From Metellina segmentata (Eukaryota > Arthropoda > Arachnida > Araneae > Tetragnathidae), in the NCBI GenBank assembly GCA_947359465.1, contig OX375875.1, forward strand, positions 19,326,958-19,390,957: a stretch of DNA of 64,000 nucleotides, written 5' to 3'. Under the pieces are notes generated by a model. That model did not search any database. It saw nothing but the letters and a program-made list of their open reading frames with translations, and was not told the origin of the DNA. Numbering within the stretch: the first letter of the stretch is position 1; the number at the start of each line of letters is the position of its first letter. The position numbers were made by a program, and so were the translations under genes. This document shows, piece by piece, positions 32,713-41,120 of the stretch.

Positions 32713-32840
32713 TGTAGTAGTAAAGATGAAGATGTCAATGTCATCAAAAAGCAACTCTTGCAAAAATTGCCCGGTAGTGTTGAAATTTACAAATCTATCG
32801 ACATTACGCGTGAGGCCGTAAACTACACGACTGTCCAAAC
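32713..32840 (+). pseudogene. Helitron PIF1-type helicase fragment
   Basis: It reads SKDEDVNVIKKQLLQKLPGS, then VEIYKSIDITREAVNYTT. It resembles the Helitron helicase stretch KNExxxxIN..LLxxLPGxxxxYxSID...EAVNYPTE. Walker motifs are absent. Confidence 0.65.
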
Positions 32841-33676
32841 TGTGTCTTTTTAAAATATATCTATTTATTTTGTTTTCTATGAATCTTTTTTAAATTTCAA
32901 CAATATTTATTTTTAACCATTTTTATCAATTCAGAGATTATTTTGGTTTCTATTATTATTATTATTTTTAATTTCAGTAATATTTCATTTTTATCAATTT
33001 TAGGAATATTGTATTTTCTTATTGTTTATGTTCTGTTAATCTTTTTTAAATTTCAGCTAATCTTTTGTTCTTGTTAATGTCTTTAAAACCACGGTTATTA
33101 TTTTGTTTTCTATTAATCTTCTTTACATTTCCGCAAAATTTCTTTTAATCCATTTTTCTAATATCTGTTTTAAGCCACCATCAAGATCTTACATACAATG
33201 TTATTACCACTGTAAAATCTGTCCAAAGCCACCCGTGTCATGTCGGGTGGTAAATTTAGGTTCTGCTCAAACACACCATCCATACTGTTCGAGGCTTATT
33301 GCCAACACCAAACTGTGTCTTTTTAAATTAAATCTTATTATTTTGTTTCTATTAATCTTTTTTAAATTTCAGCAATATTTTTTTAAACTACTTCGTCGAT
33401 TCAGACTTTGTTTTGGTTTCTATTAATCTTTTTTAAATTTCAGTAATATTTTTTTAAATTCATTTTTATCAATTATAAGTTTTCTTATTGTTTATGTTCT
33501 ATTATTATTTTTCAATTTTCAGCTAATTTTTTGTTATTGTTAATGCCTTTTTAAAACCACTATTATTAATTTGTTTTCTATTAATATTCTTTAAATTTCA
33601 GGAATATTTATTTTTAATCCATTTTTCCAATATCCGTTTTAAGCCATCATTAAGCTTTTACATACAATGTTATTGT
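32836..33676. repeat. tandem duplication, period about 473 bp
   Basis: Unit 1 (32836-33203) and unit 2 (33309-33676) both start CCAAACTGTGTCTTTTTAAA and end CATACAATGTTATT. The same internal words come in the same order (TTTTTTAAATTTCAG, CTTATTGTTTATGTTCT, TAAAACCAC). About 105 bp of different sequence separates them. Each unit itself contains several degenerate TTAAATTTCAG subrepeats. Confidence 0.85.
33228..33252 (+). other. GC-rich hairpin, possible Helitron-type 3' signal
   Basis: CCACCCG and CGGGTGG flank an 8-base loop, an isolated GC hairpin in AT-rich DNA about 390 bp after the Helitron helicase relic. Helitrons end in such a hairpin a few bases before CTRR; here TTAG follows instead of CTAG. 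Confidence 0.35.
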
Positions 33677-33689
33677 ATATATATATATT

Positions 33690-34125
33690 GAACACCTGAA
33701 TGATTTGCTAATGCACTTTTCATATTATTTCGAAGTTCTTGATTATACAAGATTCACGTGGATGCAGAATCCATTCGTCGTCGAACAAGATGATGAATTT
33801 GGATTGACAACTATTGGAAATTGAAAATGGATATAATTACATATCATGCGCTATTTCATTCATAAAAGAAACTTCAGATTGAAGCCATAGTACAATTTTA
33901 GTTGAATCGAAGTGAAGAATATAGTTCTTTGTCAAGAAAAGCAATACAAGTACCCCCTGTCAACATTCGTAACATCATATTTATGGGATATTGGATTTTC
34001 TGAATAAATTGCAAAGAAATTCAAATATCGAGCTCTTTAAGTAGTAGAAGATCTACGAGTAGCACTCTCTCCTCAATGACACCTAGATTTTAAAAATTTG
34101 TGTGCTTTTAAAAAAATACATTCGT
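33690..34125 (+). pseudogene. hAT transposase C-terminal relic (ZBED5/FAM200-like)
   Basis: It reads LSYYFEVLDYTRFTWMQNPF then a broken region, then VALSSMTPRF with a KLCAFK-like end in shifted frame. This matches the C-terminal order (W..NPF ... SxLxxIxPRFxxL). It lies about 200 bp inside the right terminus of the 28522-34321 hAT element, where the transposase end is expected. Confidence 0.68.
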
Positions 34126-34329
34126 CGCATTACATATAAATTTTTTCAAAAATATATATTTATAGTAAAACTTTGTTATTATTCTGTTAATTACATTTTT
34201 TTACATGGATACATTTTTTACCATTAAAAATGTGTCTATTATTATATGAAAATAAGAAGGGAGGCGCCAAGATTATATATTTTTAGAGGGGGCGTAGTGG
34301 CATAAAATATGGAAACCTCTGGTGTAGAC

Positions 34330-34493
34330 AGTGTCAAAAGATCATGTGAGCTCGTGGATCCGATAATTTAATTTTTAATGTGGAAGCGTAATTTCTGCTT
34401 TTGAATTGGAAACGTTATATTTATCAAGCATATACAATCTACATATTTATTGGAATGTGATTAAAAAAAGAATTTGGAATTTAGAAGATTGGG
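34330..34493. other. unassigned
   Basis: Short AT-rich gap between the hAT element and a SINE. Confidence 0.4.
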
Positions 34494-34797
34494 TATTCGG
34501 TATTTTTAAATCAACGTCACACTGGAGCAATACAACGGGCTATTGGTCCAAGATCAACCCCCAAAGGTAAGGATCCGAGAACACCACCACATAATTTTGA
34601 TCTACGGTCGGAAGATGAGCCAACAACTGAGCTGGCACCCCCCTCTCCGAACTTCCACACCACGCTAACGTGAGCACATTTGAGGTCACGACAGATTTAA
34701 CGTGCACCAGCTCCCTTTGTACACGATGATCTTTGGTTGGAATTGAACTCGTAACCCTCCGATTGCCAGTTCGTTACTCTTCCAACCGGGCTACCAT
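34494..34797 (-). repeat. SINE type A, full length
   Basis: Tail and body followed on the minus strand by a complete head GGTAGCCCGGTTGGAAGAGT (A box) and GAGTTCAATTCCAACCAAAG (B box, one change). Confidence 0.82.
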
Positions 34798-34816
34798 GTC
34801 CCGATTGGAAGAAGGA

Positions 34817-35107
34817 ATGAAAACGAGAATTGAACAGTATTGTTTGTAATTTTACGTAGTCTTTAGTTTCAACCCCTTACCAGTTTTGTCCAGTACGCGT
34901 ACGCCCTTTTTACGTTTACGCCCTGTTACTCTGTTTACGCCCTTTTTCTGTGAGCCTCTAGATGAAAACGAGAATTGAACAGTATTGTTTGTAATTTTAC
35001 GTAGTCTTTAGTTTCAACCCCTTACCAGTTTTGTCCAGTACGCCGTACGCTCTTTTTACGTTTACGCCCTGTTACTCTGTTTACGCCCTTTTTCTGTGAG
35101 CCTCTAG
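34817..35107. repeat. 145/146-bp tandem duplication
   Basis: Copies 34817-34961 and 34962-35107 are nearly identical (few differences around ACGCGTACGCCC versus ACGCCGTACGCTC). The downstream edge of each includes GTGAGCCTCTAG, the first 12 bp of the SINE at 35097. The duplication therefore happened after that SINE inserted. Confidence 0.9.
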
Positions 35108-35409
35108 ATCGGAAGGTTCTTGGTTCGAATCCGGGTCCGGGCATAGATGTTTGTAAGCGTATGGTGCGGAGGTGGCTGGTGCAGCTTAAATCTGTCGTGG
35201 CCGAAAGTCCTCACGAAGTCCTCACGTTGGGATGGTGTGGAAGTTTGGAGAGAGGGGTGCCAGCTCAGGTGTTGCATGGTCATCTGACCGTGGTTCAAAA
35301 TTACGAGGTGTTGTCCTCGAATCTTTCCCTTAAGGGACTGATCCAGGACTGTCGTCAATAGCCCGTTGTGTTGCTCTAGTACGACGTTAACTAAAAAATT
35401 AATTAACGT
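35097..35409 (+). repeat. SINE type B, 5'-truncated head
   Basis: It begins TGAGCCTCTAGATCGGAAGG mid-head, keeps the B box GGTTCGAATCC, the body and tail. Duplication CCYTTTTTCTG flanks it (35086-35096, 35410-35420). AAGTCCTCACG is repeated internally. Confidence 0.82.
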
Positions 35410-35742
35410 CCTTTTTTCTGATTTACCCGTACGGCGTATGGGCAATCTCAATTATTCGATACTTTTACTGTTTTGCCCGTATTTTTTCTATTTTTAATAC
35501 CAAATTAGTCGTACAGATGGCGATAGTTTTCCAGAACATGGTAGTTTGCAAAATCTATTTTATTCTATTCGGATCGGTAAAATAAAAATATGTGACAAAA
35601 GCGCGCGCTTTTGTTACAGGTTTGCATGACTCGGCGAATTTTTATCATTCAGTGCTTAGCTTTTTGCATATATTTTAATTTTACTGGTCATTTGACAGTT
35701 TCGTTGATATACCAGTAGTGCAAACTATTTTAACGTAAAATA

Positions 35743-35928
35743 ATGGCTGATTCAGAATATATGAAGCGAATTTCTTCGGACTGTGATTCGGAATCAGAAT
35801 CTGAAATATCTATAAATGAGTCGAGGTGTAGTAAAAGTTCTTTAGATGACTTCGTTACTAGTGACTCTCATAGTAATACAGATGGATTAAGTCAAGCAAG
35901 GCAACTTTTTGAAATTAATAAGGGTAAG
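35743..35928 (+). CDS. putative first coding exon, acidic Ser-rich, product unknown
   Basis: An ATG frame MADSEYMKRISSDCDSESES continues Ser/Asp/Glu-rich for about 62 residues to FEINKG. It meets GTAAGT at 35924, a consensus donor. No recognised domain. Such acidic N-termini occur in host nuclear proteins and in some DNA transposases (piggyBac-like, Kolobok-like). I found no following exon before 36246. Confidence 0.35.
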
Positions 35929-35934
35929 TAAATG

Positions 35935-36245
35935 GTAATTGTGGTTTTTTAATGCACAACGGTAAATGTAACTTTCTTCCAAGACGCACTTGTAGGAAAA
36001 AAATACGACTTCCAGAGAAAACATTATTATTCTATTTGCAGTAAAAAAAATTGTACGTTCTAAATGTTTAAAAATATTAGAAATGTTAATTTTGAAAGAA
36101 GTTTCCCTTACAAATATAAAATTAACAAAAAAAATGCAATAAAAGAATGTGACATTTTTTCGATCGAATTGGAGAAAAAAATGGATTTGTTATAAGTCTT
36201 GTAATAAAGGCTTATTTTTTTAGTAAGCTTTCGTCTCCATGTATA
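35935..36245. other. unassigned
   Basis: AT-rich; no exon or repeat recognised. Confidence 0.4.
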
Positions 36246-36492
36246 CAACGGAATCCCGATTGGAAGTGCATCGTATTAGCAAGCAGAGGGTTATGAGTTC
36301 AAATCCAACTAAAGACCGTCGTGTACAAAGGGGGCTGGTACACGTTAAATCTGTCGTGGCCTCAAATGTCCTCGAGTATGCATGATGGAGAGTGGGGTTC
36401 CATCTCATGTGTTGCCACGTCATCTGACTGTGTTTCGAAATTACATGGTGTTCTCCTTAGACCTTTCCCTTTGGGATTGATGCTAGACCTAC
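36246..36492 (+). repeat. SINE type A
   Basis: Degraded A-box side, B box GAGTTCAAATCCAACTAAAG, linker and body. It ends CTACCTACCTACC directly at the Tc1 derivative. Confidence 0.78.
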
Positions 36493-36506
36493 CTACCTAC
36501 CATGTA

Positions 36507-37121
36507 CACTATAACAAAAAAAAAATCGACGCAAATTGGTGGATGGGAAAAACATACACAGAAAAACAAACGATTAAATTTCAGAACAATTAAATGATTT
36601 ATTTCAGGGGTTGACGGTTACAAAGGGAAGTTAATAAGGTGTTGGTCCACCTCTGGCCTGGATGTGTCACCCGGCTTGGCATAGACTAAGAAATTCTCCC
36701 GATGGTGTCCTGCAGAATTTCTTGCCAAATCGTCTCCAACTGTCGGGTTAAATGGTCAATATTTGGGATGGTTGCAATAGCCTTCCCATAACGTCTCAAA
36801 TGTGCTCTATGGGAGACAGATCAGAAGACCCAGCTGGCCAGGGAAGTGTTAGGAAAGCTCGAAGACAATTCATAGCAACACGTGCCGAGTGCTGCATTAC
36901 CTTGTTGAAAAGTACGGTGTCGCAAAAGAAAACCATGTGTGGCGTGTAAAGGCAGTATCCCCACGCTGCCCTGGACGTCTCCAAACAGGTCTGCGGTTGT
37001 CCTCAGGACTCAGTTGGATACGGGACTCGTCCCAAAAGATTATACTTCCTCAGTCACCACCGTTCCACGTGAATGGAGCCCGCACAACTCCTTGGTGCGT
37101 ATTATTTTTGCTATAGAGTTG
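36507..37121 (-). mobile_element. Tc1-like internally deleted derivative with both TIRs
   Basis: Left CACTATAACAAAAAAAAAAT after TA and right inverted end (TATTTTTGCTATAGAGTT) bound 615 bp. The minus strand keeps only the C-terminal catalytic region (ARVAMNCLRAFLTLPWPAGS, SPIEHI). The second-Asp motif is destroyed (VMQHSARV). A non-autonomous relative of 29319-30712. Confidence 0.85.
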
Positions 37122-37378
37122 TATATATAACCGAAATATTTTTGTATAGCTATTTAATGCAATCGAGCTGGTATACTTTTCATCCAAAATTAAGTAGAGT
37201 GAGTTTTCCTCCGAGTTAAATTAGACTCGAATGGCAACACAACGTCCCGACAGGTGTCTGGAAGGCCCTTGTGCCCACTGCTGTGTTTTTTGCTCGCTAA
37301 ACGTTTGTGAGAATGAAATTTCGTTGCTTTTTCTGTCTCTTCTTTTTTCTGAACAGTAATACAATTACAGTATTATTA
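37122..37378. other. unassigned
   Basis: No recognised feature. Confidence 0.4.
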
Positions 37379-38100
37379 TACGAGGTCTATCCCGAAAGCA
37401 TCCGTCAATGGAATTGATGACTGGAACAACGTTAGATGTGACTAGTTTGACAGTCTTTTCTTAATTGAATAACGTTTATTGTGACTATCTGGATCGAAAT
37501 ATATAAAGGTTCAGTTCTCAAACTCACCACTAGAGGGTGCTAAGTCAGTTTAAGAGCACATATCACGTTTTCAAGTTATCGAGCAACGTTGGATGTGTAA
37601 CAAGAAGCCAGAGTTTTCATTTTGGTTTCAGTTCTGTTAAATTTGTTTTGATTCTGTGGCTTTGTTTTCCTGTTTTTTTTTTCAATAAAGCTCTAATGTA
37701 GGTATCTGCAAGTAATTTAGAAAGTGTTAACAACCGTAAACGGGTGTTGAAAATAGCGGAGGGGAAAGACAAAAAACTTGAGAAAAACAGTGGTAAAAGT
37801 TACGAGAAAAGGGAACGTATGTTACAATGGAACAACGCTGGATGTGAAATATCTGTGAGATCTACATAGCTTTTATTGCGTTCCCATCAAAAAGGCTCTC
37901 CTATAAAACTTGCACTTGGTAACATCCAACGTTGTCCCAGTCAACAATTCGATTGTTAATATAACAAGAACGGTTTGCCTGGCCTCGTTGTAACATAGCA
38001 GCCAATGCCAGGGCACATTGATGCACATGCGTGAAAAGGAAGGAACCCATGACTGATCAATCAGTTGCAAGACGACCTCTTTAGTACAAGGTTTATGAAT
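37379..38100. repeat. mariner-like relic split by a TIR element
   Basis: 37379-37411 (TACGAGGTCTATCCCGAAAG) and 37950-38100 (GCATGCGTGAAAAGG-like block) match, in order, the uninterrupted stretch 39728-39905. The two copies define one family, split here by 37412-37949. Confidence 0.6.
37412..37949. mobile_element. 538-bp TIR element with repeated subterminal motif
   Basis: The inverted ends agree over about 28 positions (AATTGATGACTGGAACAACG at left; AATTGTTGACTGGGACAACG inverted at right). The core ACAACGTTGGATGT recurs at about 37432, 37573, 37832 and inverted at 37919. No target duplication identified; superfamily unknown. Confidence 0.6.
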
Positions 38101-38145
38101 TTACCATCCATATTTGTCCAAAACCCTTACTCCCATGTCTTGTTT

Positions 38146-38300
38146 ATAGTCATCTGACGTTGGTTCAAAATTACGTGGTATTGACGTTGGTTCAAAATTA
38201 CGTGGTATTGACCTCGGATCTTTCCCTTCGAGATTGATCCCGGACCGTCACCAATGACCCGTTGTGTTTATTATCCAGTGTGACGTTAATTTTAAATTAC
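38146..38300 (+). repeat. SINE 3' half with internal duplication
   Basis: Starts TCATCTGACGTTGGTTCAAA. A 29-bp block ending ACGTGGTATT is repeated in tandem (38157-38214), then the body end to GTGACGTTAATTTTAAA. Confidence 0.78.
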
Positions 38301-38361
38301 TATACCCTTGACATGTTTAGCGCTATCCAGACGTTTGCGTGGAAGTTGGTAAACTGGTTTA

Positions 38362-38817
38362 GGCCCGGTGCACACATCCGGTTTTTCAACGTGCGGCGCA
38401 GCTGCCGCAACCCAAATCCGGTCTGAGATACATTTAGATCCAATGGAGTAGTGCACAAATGCCTCCGGCGCCAATGCAGCGACGCATATCCAACTTGCGT
38501 GCAATTTGTACCGCAGTTCCACACGGCGCCGCAGCTAGCCGCACACGCTTCTCCTGTCTGTAGTACATTGTTTTCATAAATAAATGGAATATAAATAATA
38601 ATTAGTTAATGGTTGTATCCTGTATCGTCTATTGTGTTTCAAAATATACTTTTTTTTACACCAAGTAAGCAAAATAAACACGTTTTTATTCGATGGAATA
38701 TTCATCGCAAAGGCGCGAAATGAGGGTTTAATGTCATTTCAAGGTTATGTGTGCATAGTTGGGCTTCGGTGCCGCAGCGGCGCAGCACGTTGAAAAACCG
38801 GATGTGTGCACCGGGCC
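38362..38817. mobile_element. 456-bp PIF/Harbinger-like MITE
   Basis: Long inverted ends starting GGCCCGGTGCACACATCCGG are flanked by TTA on both sides (38359-38361, 38818-38820). TWA targets and GGCC-type ends fit PIF/Harbinger. GC-rich first half; no nuclease. Confidence 0.82.
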
Positions 38818-38918
38818 TTAGGGTTTGATAGCGCGAGGGCATTGCTTGACAAAGTTGAGCCAAATACACGACAATGTCAAGTAATTAGGATAATAAAGGA
38901 TAGATTGGATCAGTTGGT

Positions 38919-39145
38919 TGGTTTTAGGATTTTATGGCACATGTGACATATTCTTCCATACTCCTCTAGACACAAGACATACAATATCAAGTAATAGGCA
39001 CACACAGGATGAAAATTTTACGACACAGAAGAGAGATATACATCCAAGGGGGAATGTACCTGACAGGAATCCTCCTACAGTGCGCCTCCTACAACTCGAA
39101 GGTTGCTAACGCAGTGGACATACCCACTGAGCCACGACGGCCCCG
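38919..39145 (-). repeat. SINE type D, second copy
   Basis: Head GGGGCCGTCGTGGCTCAGTG (A box TGGCTCAGTGGG) on the minus strand. The B-box region carries a small insertion (GGCGCACTGTAGGAGG). The body matches 17643-17880. Confidence 0.8.
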
Positions 39146-39289
39146 GATGGAGTGGAAGTAGAGAAAGATTGCTTTAGAACCCTGGGGTCGCGCAACCCAA
39201 TGTTAACAGGTGGACAGTATGTCCCATGGGAAACGAATACACCATTAGGATACCCCGGGTTCGTTTTGTCTCCTCTTTTTAGAACAGAA

Positions 39290-39632
39290 CAGTGAAACTT
39301 CGATTAACCGTCTCACTTTTAACTGCCGGTTTCTCTTAACCGTCAGTCCGTTATTAACGTTAATTAATTAAATATTAAAAGTTTTTTTTTACACACAGAA
39401 AATGACGGACTATTTTAAAATATGACTAAGTATGTACGTCTAGAGCGTAAGTTCATGTAACAATATGTACTGTACTTAATGTAAATTGTATAGTATTTGT
39501 TTCTGTAAAATAAAATAAATGTATGTACAGTGTATTTCCAGTTCGTAAATGTGCATTTTTTTTATCATTCGTTCATATGCAATAGATGGGGATGGGTTGT
39601 TGTTTAAGGTTTTTCTGTTATAAATCTATTCG

Positions 39633-39668
<36 letters not shown>

Positions 39669-39712
39669 GTCATGGTCCCGGTCCCGACCCTGTCGGTTAA
39701 TCGATTTCACTG
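39290..39712. mobile_element. pogo/Tigger-like MITE with internal poly(A)
   Basis: The left end CAGTGAAACTTCGATTAACC and inverted right end CAGTGAAATCGATTAACCGA have TA after the right end. The interior repeats TTAACCGT and TTAACTGCC words and a 29-bp A run at 39638-39666. Confidence 0.72.
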
Positions 39713-39727
39713 TAATACCATTTCAGG

Positions 39728-39905
39728 GTTACTTTACGAAATCTGTCCGAGAAGTATATCCAGCCATTGTCAATATAGTAAGTGCAGTTTACCCGACATC
39801 GAAGTAACGTAGCAACCAAGGGAAGAGTGCATTGGTACGCATGCGTGAAAAGGTACGAAACAATTGGAATACTCAATCTGGCGCTAGACGGCCTTGAGTG
39901 AGAGT
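39728..39905. repeat. mariner-like relic, second copy
   Basis: Begins TACGAAATCTGTCCGAGAAG and includes ACGCATGCGTGAAAAGGTAC and GGCGCTAGACGGCCTT. Orthologous words occur at 37379 and 37960-38090. Non-coding. Confidence 0.55.
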
Positions 39906-39913
39906 ATATACTG

Positions 39914-39998
39914 TGGGTAGGTAGTTAATTAACATCGTCCTGGAGGAACACGACGGGCTGCTGAACGACGGTCCGAGATCAATCCCGAATGGAAAGAT
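39914..39998 (-). repeat. SINE 3' fragment
   Basis: Tail GGTAGGTAGTTAATTAACAT and 60 bp of the body. Confidence 0.65.
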
Positions 39999-39999
39999 C

Positions 40000-41120
40000 C
40001 AAAGTATTTGGTATTTTAAAAAACGTCACAAGGAAGATAGGATCACACTCAAGATAGACTTCACATTCCAGAAGCACTCCTGTTCTACATAAGCAGTAAC
40101 TAATTTGACCATAGTATTATCACTCCAACGAGTCATGTTACTGATAAAAACACACTCGAGAAATAGAGACCCTCGCGGAATGAAAACGAATAACTAATAA
40201 CTCTTCTAATCAGACGTGTTTAGACATGTCTAGTGGCACGCTAGTGGTTAGTGGAGTGGGGTAGGAGTCACTACTCGACCGCCTACTATCCATTCGACTG
40301 GTCGAGCCCACTAAATCATTTTGTCCGAATACACGTTTAGTTACCTCGCTACCCGACTGAATTACTGACCTAGTGTGTTCCAGCCTTTAGACATTGACAC
40401 TCGTGACCACCATTCTAGTGGAATCAATTTAGCTATACTCTTGGTTTTATACATTTAGCTATACCTTTAGTCTATCCCTGAGATTCCATAGTAATTTGAA
40501 AGCACACATCTGATAGTTTATTGATTGGTTGGGGTATTATGGCGCAAGGAACCAAAAGCGGACGAGTTTTTCCAAACACAGAACTGGCACATTTCTGAAA
40601 TCTAAATCAATAATTTCCAAACAATTCATTAAATTAATTTATTAATATCTAAGAACTTCAGATGAGCTGCTGTGCATCAATAGTTGCTGACTCTGTAGTA
40701 GGGACCTAGTTGTTGTTGGCCTAGTTTCATATGACTCTGTAGTTGGCCTAGTTTCAGATGACTGGTCCTTCAGGGACAGTAGTTAAAATGAGGATGGTTT
40801 TTTCTCTTTAACCCTCCTGATGTTGTCTCGAGTAGGTATCTCGCCATTTGCATAACTAACCAGATTTTGATGGACTAAGTTCCACGTCAAAAAAAAAACC
40901 TGACCAGATCTTGATCCGATCATCGTCAAGACATCAGCAATATTGTGTTGACGATCTCATGAATAACTAATTGGTCAAACCTTGATGGACGAGATATCCC
41001 CTCGAAACACATTAGAGGATTAAAGTAAATGAAGGTCCCTGTGGAGAATGAGAAAAACAAGTTTCAAGGACGCAATATCTACCAGACAGAAACGGTCAAA
41101 AGAATAGAAAGACAGAAGTC
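40000..41120. other. unassigned stretch
   Basis: 40535-40580 (ATTGGTTGGGGTATTATGGC) may be the 3' end of a type D SINE. 40830-41010 has degenerate GATGGACGAGATAT words like 7700. Otherwise unassigned. Confidence 0.4.

Larger units (their letters stand above)
28522..34321 (+). mobile_element. 5.8-kb hAT element with nested insertions
   Basis: The left end CAGCCATTTCCAAATTGG and the inverted right end CAGAGGTTTCCATATTTT fit hAT termini. They are flanked by GTGTAGAT (28514-28521) and GTGTAGAC (34322-34329), a 7/8 match to an 8-bp duplication. A hAT C-terminal coding relic lies just inside the right end on the plus strand. The rest is nested Tc1, Helitron and simple repeat. The termini could belong to one element or to two relatives; the duplication favours one. 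Confidence 0.7.

Noticed and set aside
38292..38524. Two overlapping Ala/Arg-rich frames
   Set aside because: They lie in the GC-rich TIR part of a PIF-like MITE and do not resemble a nuclease.
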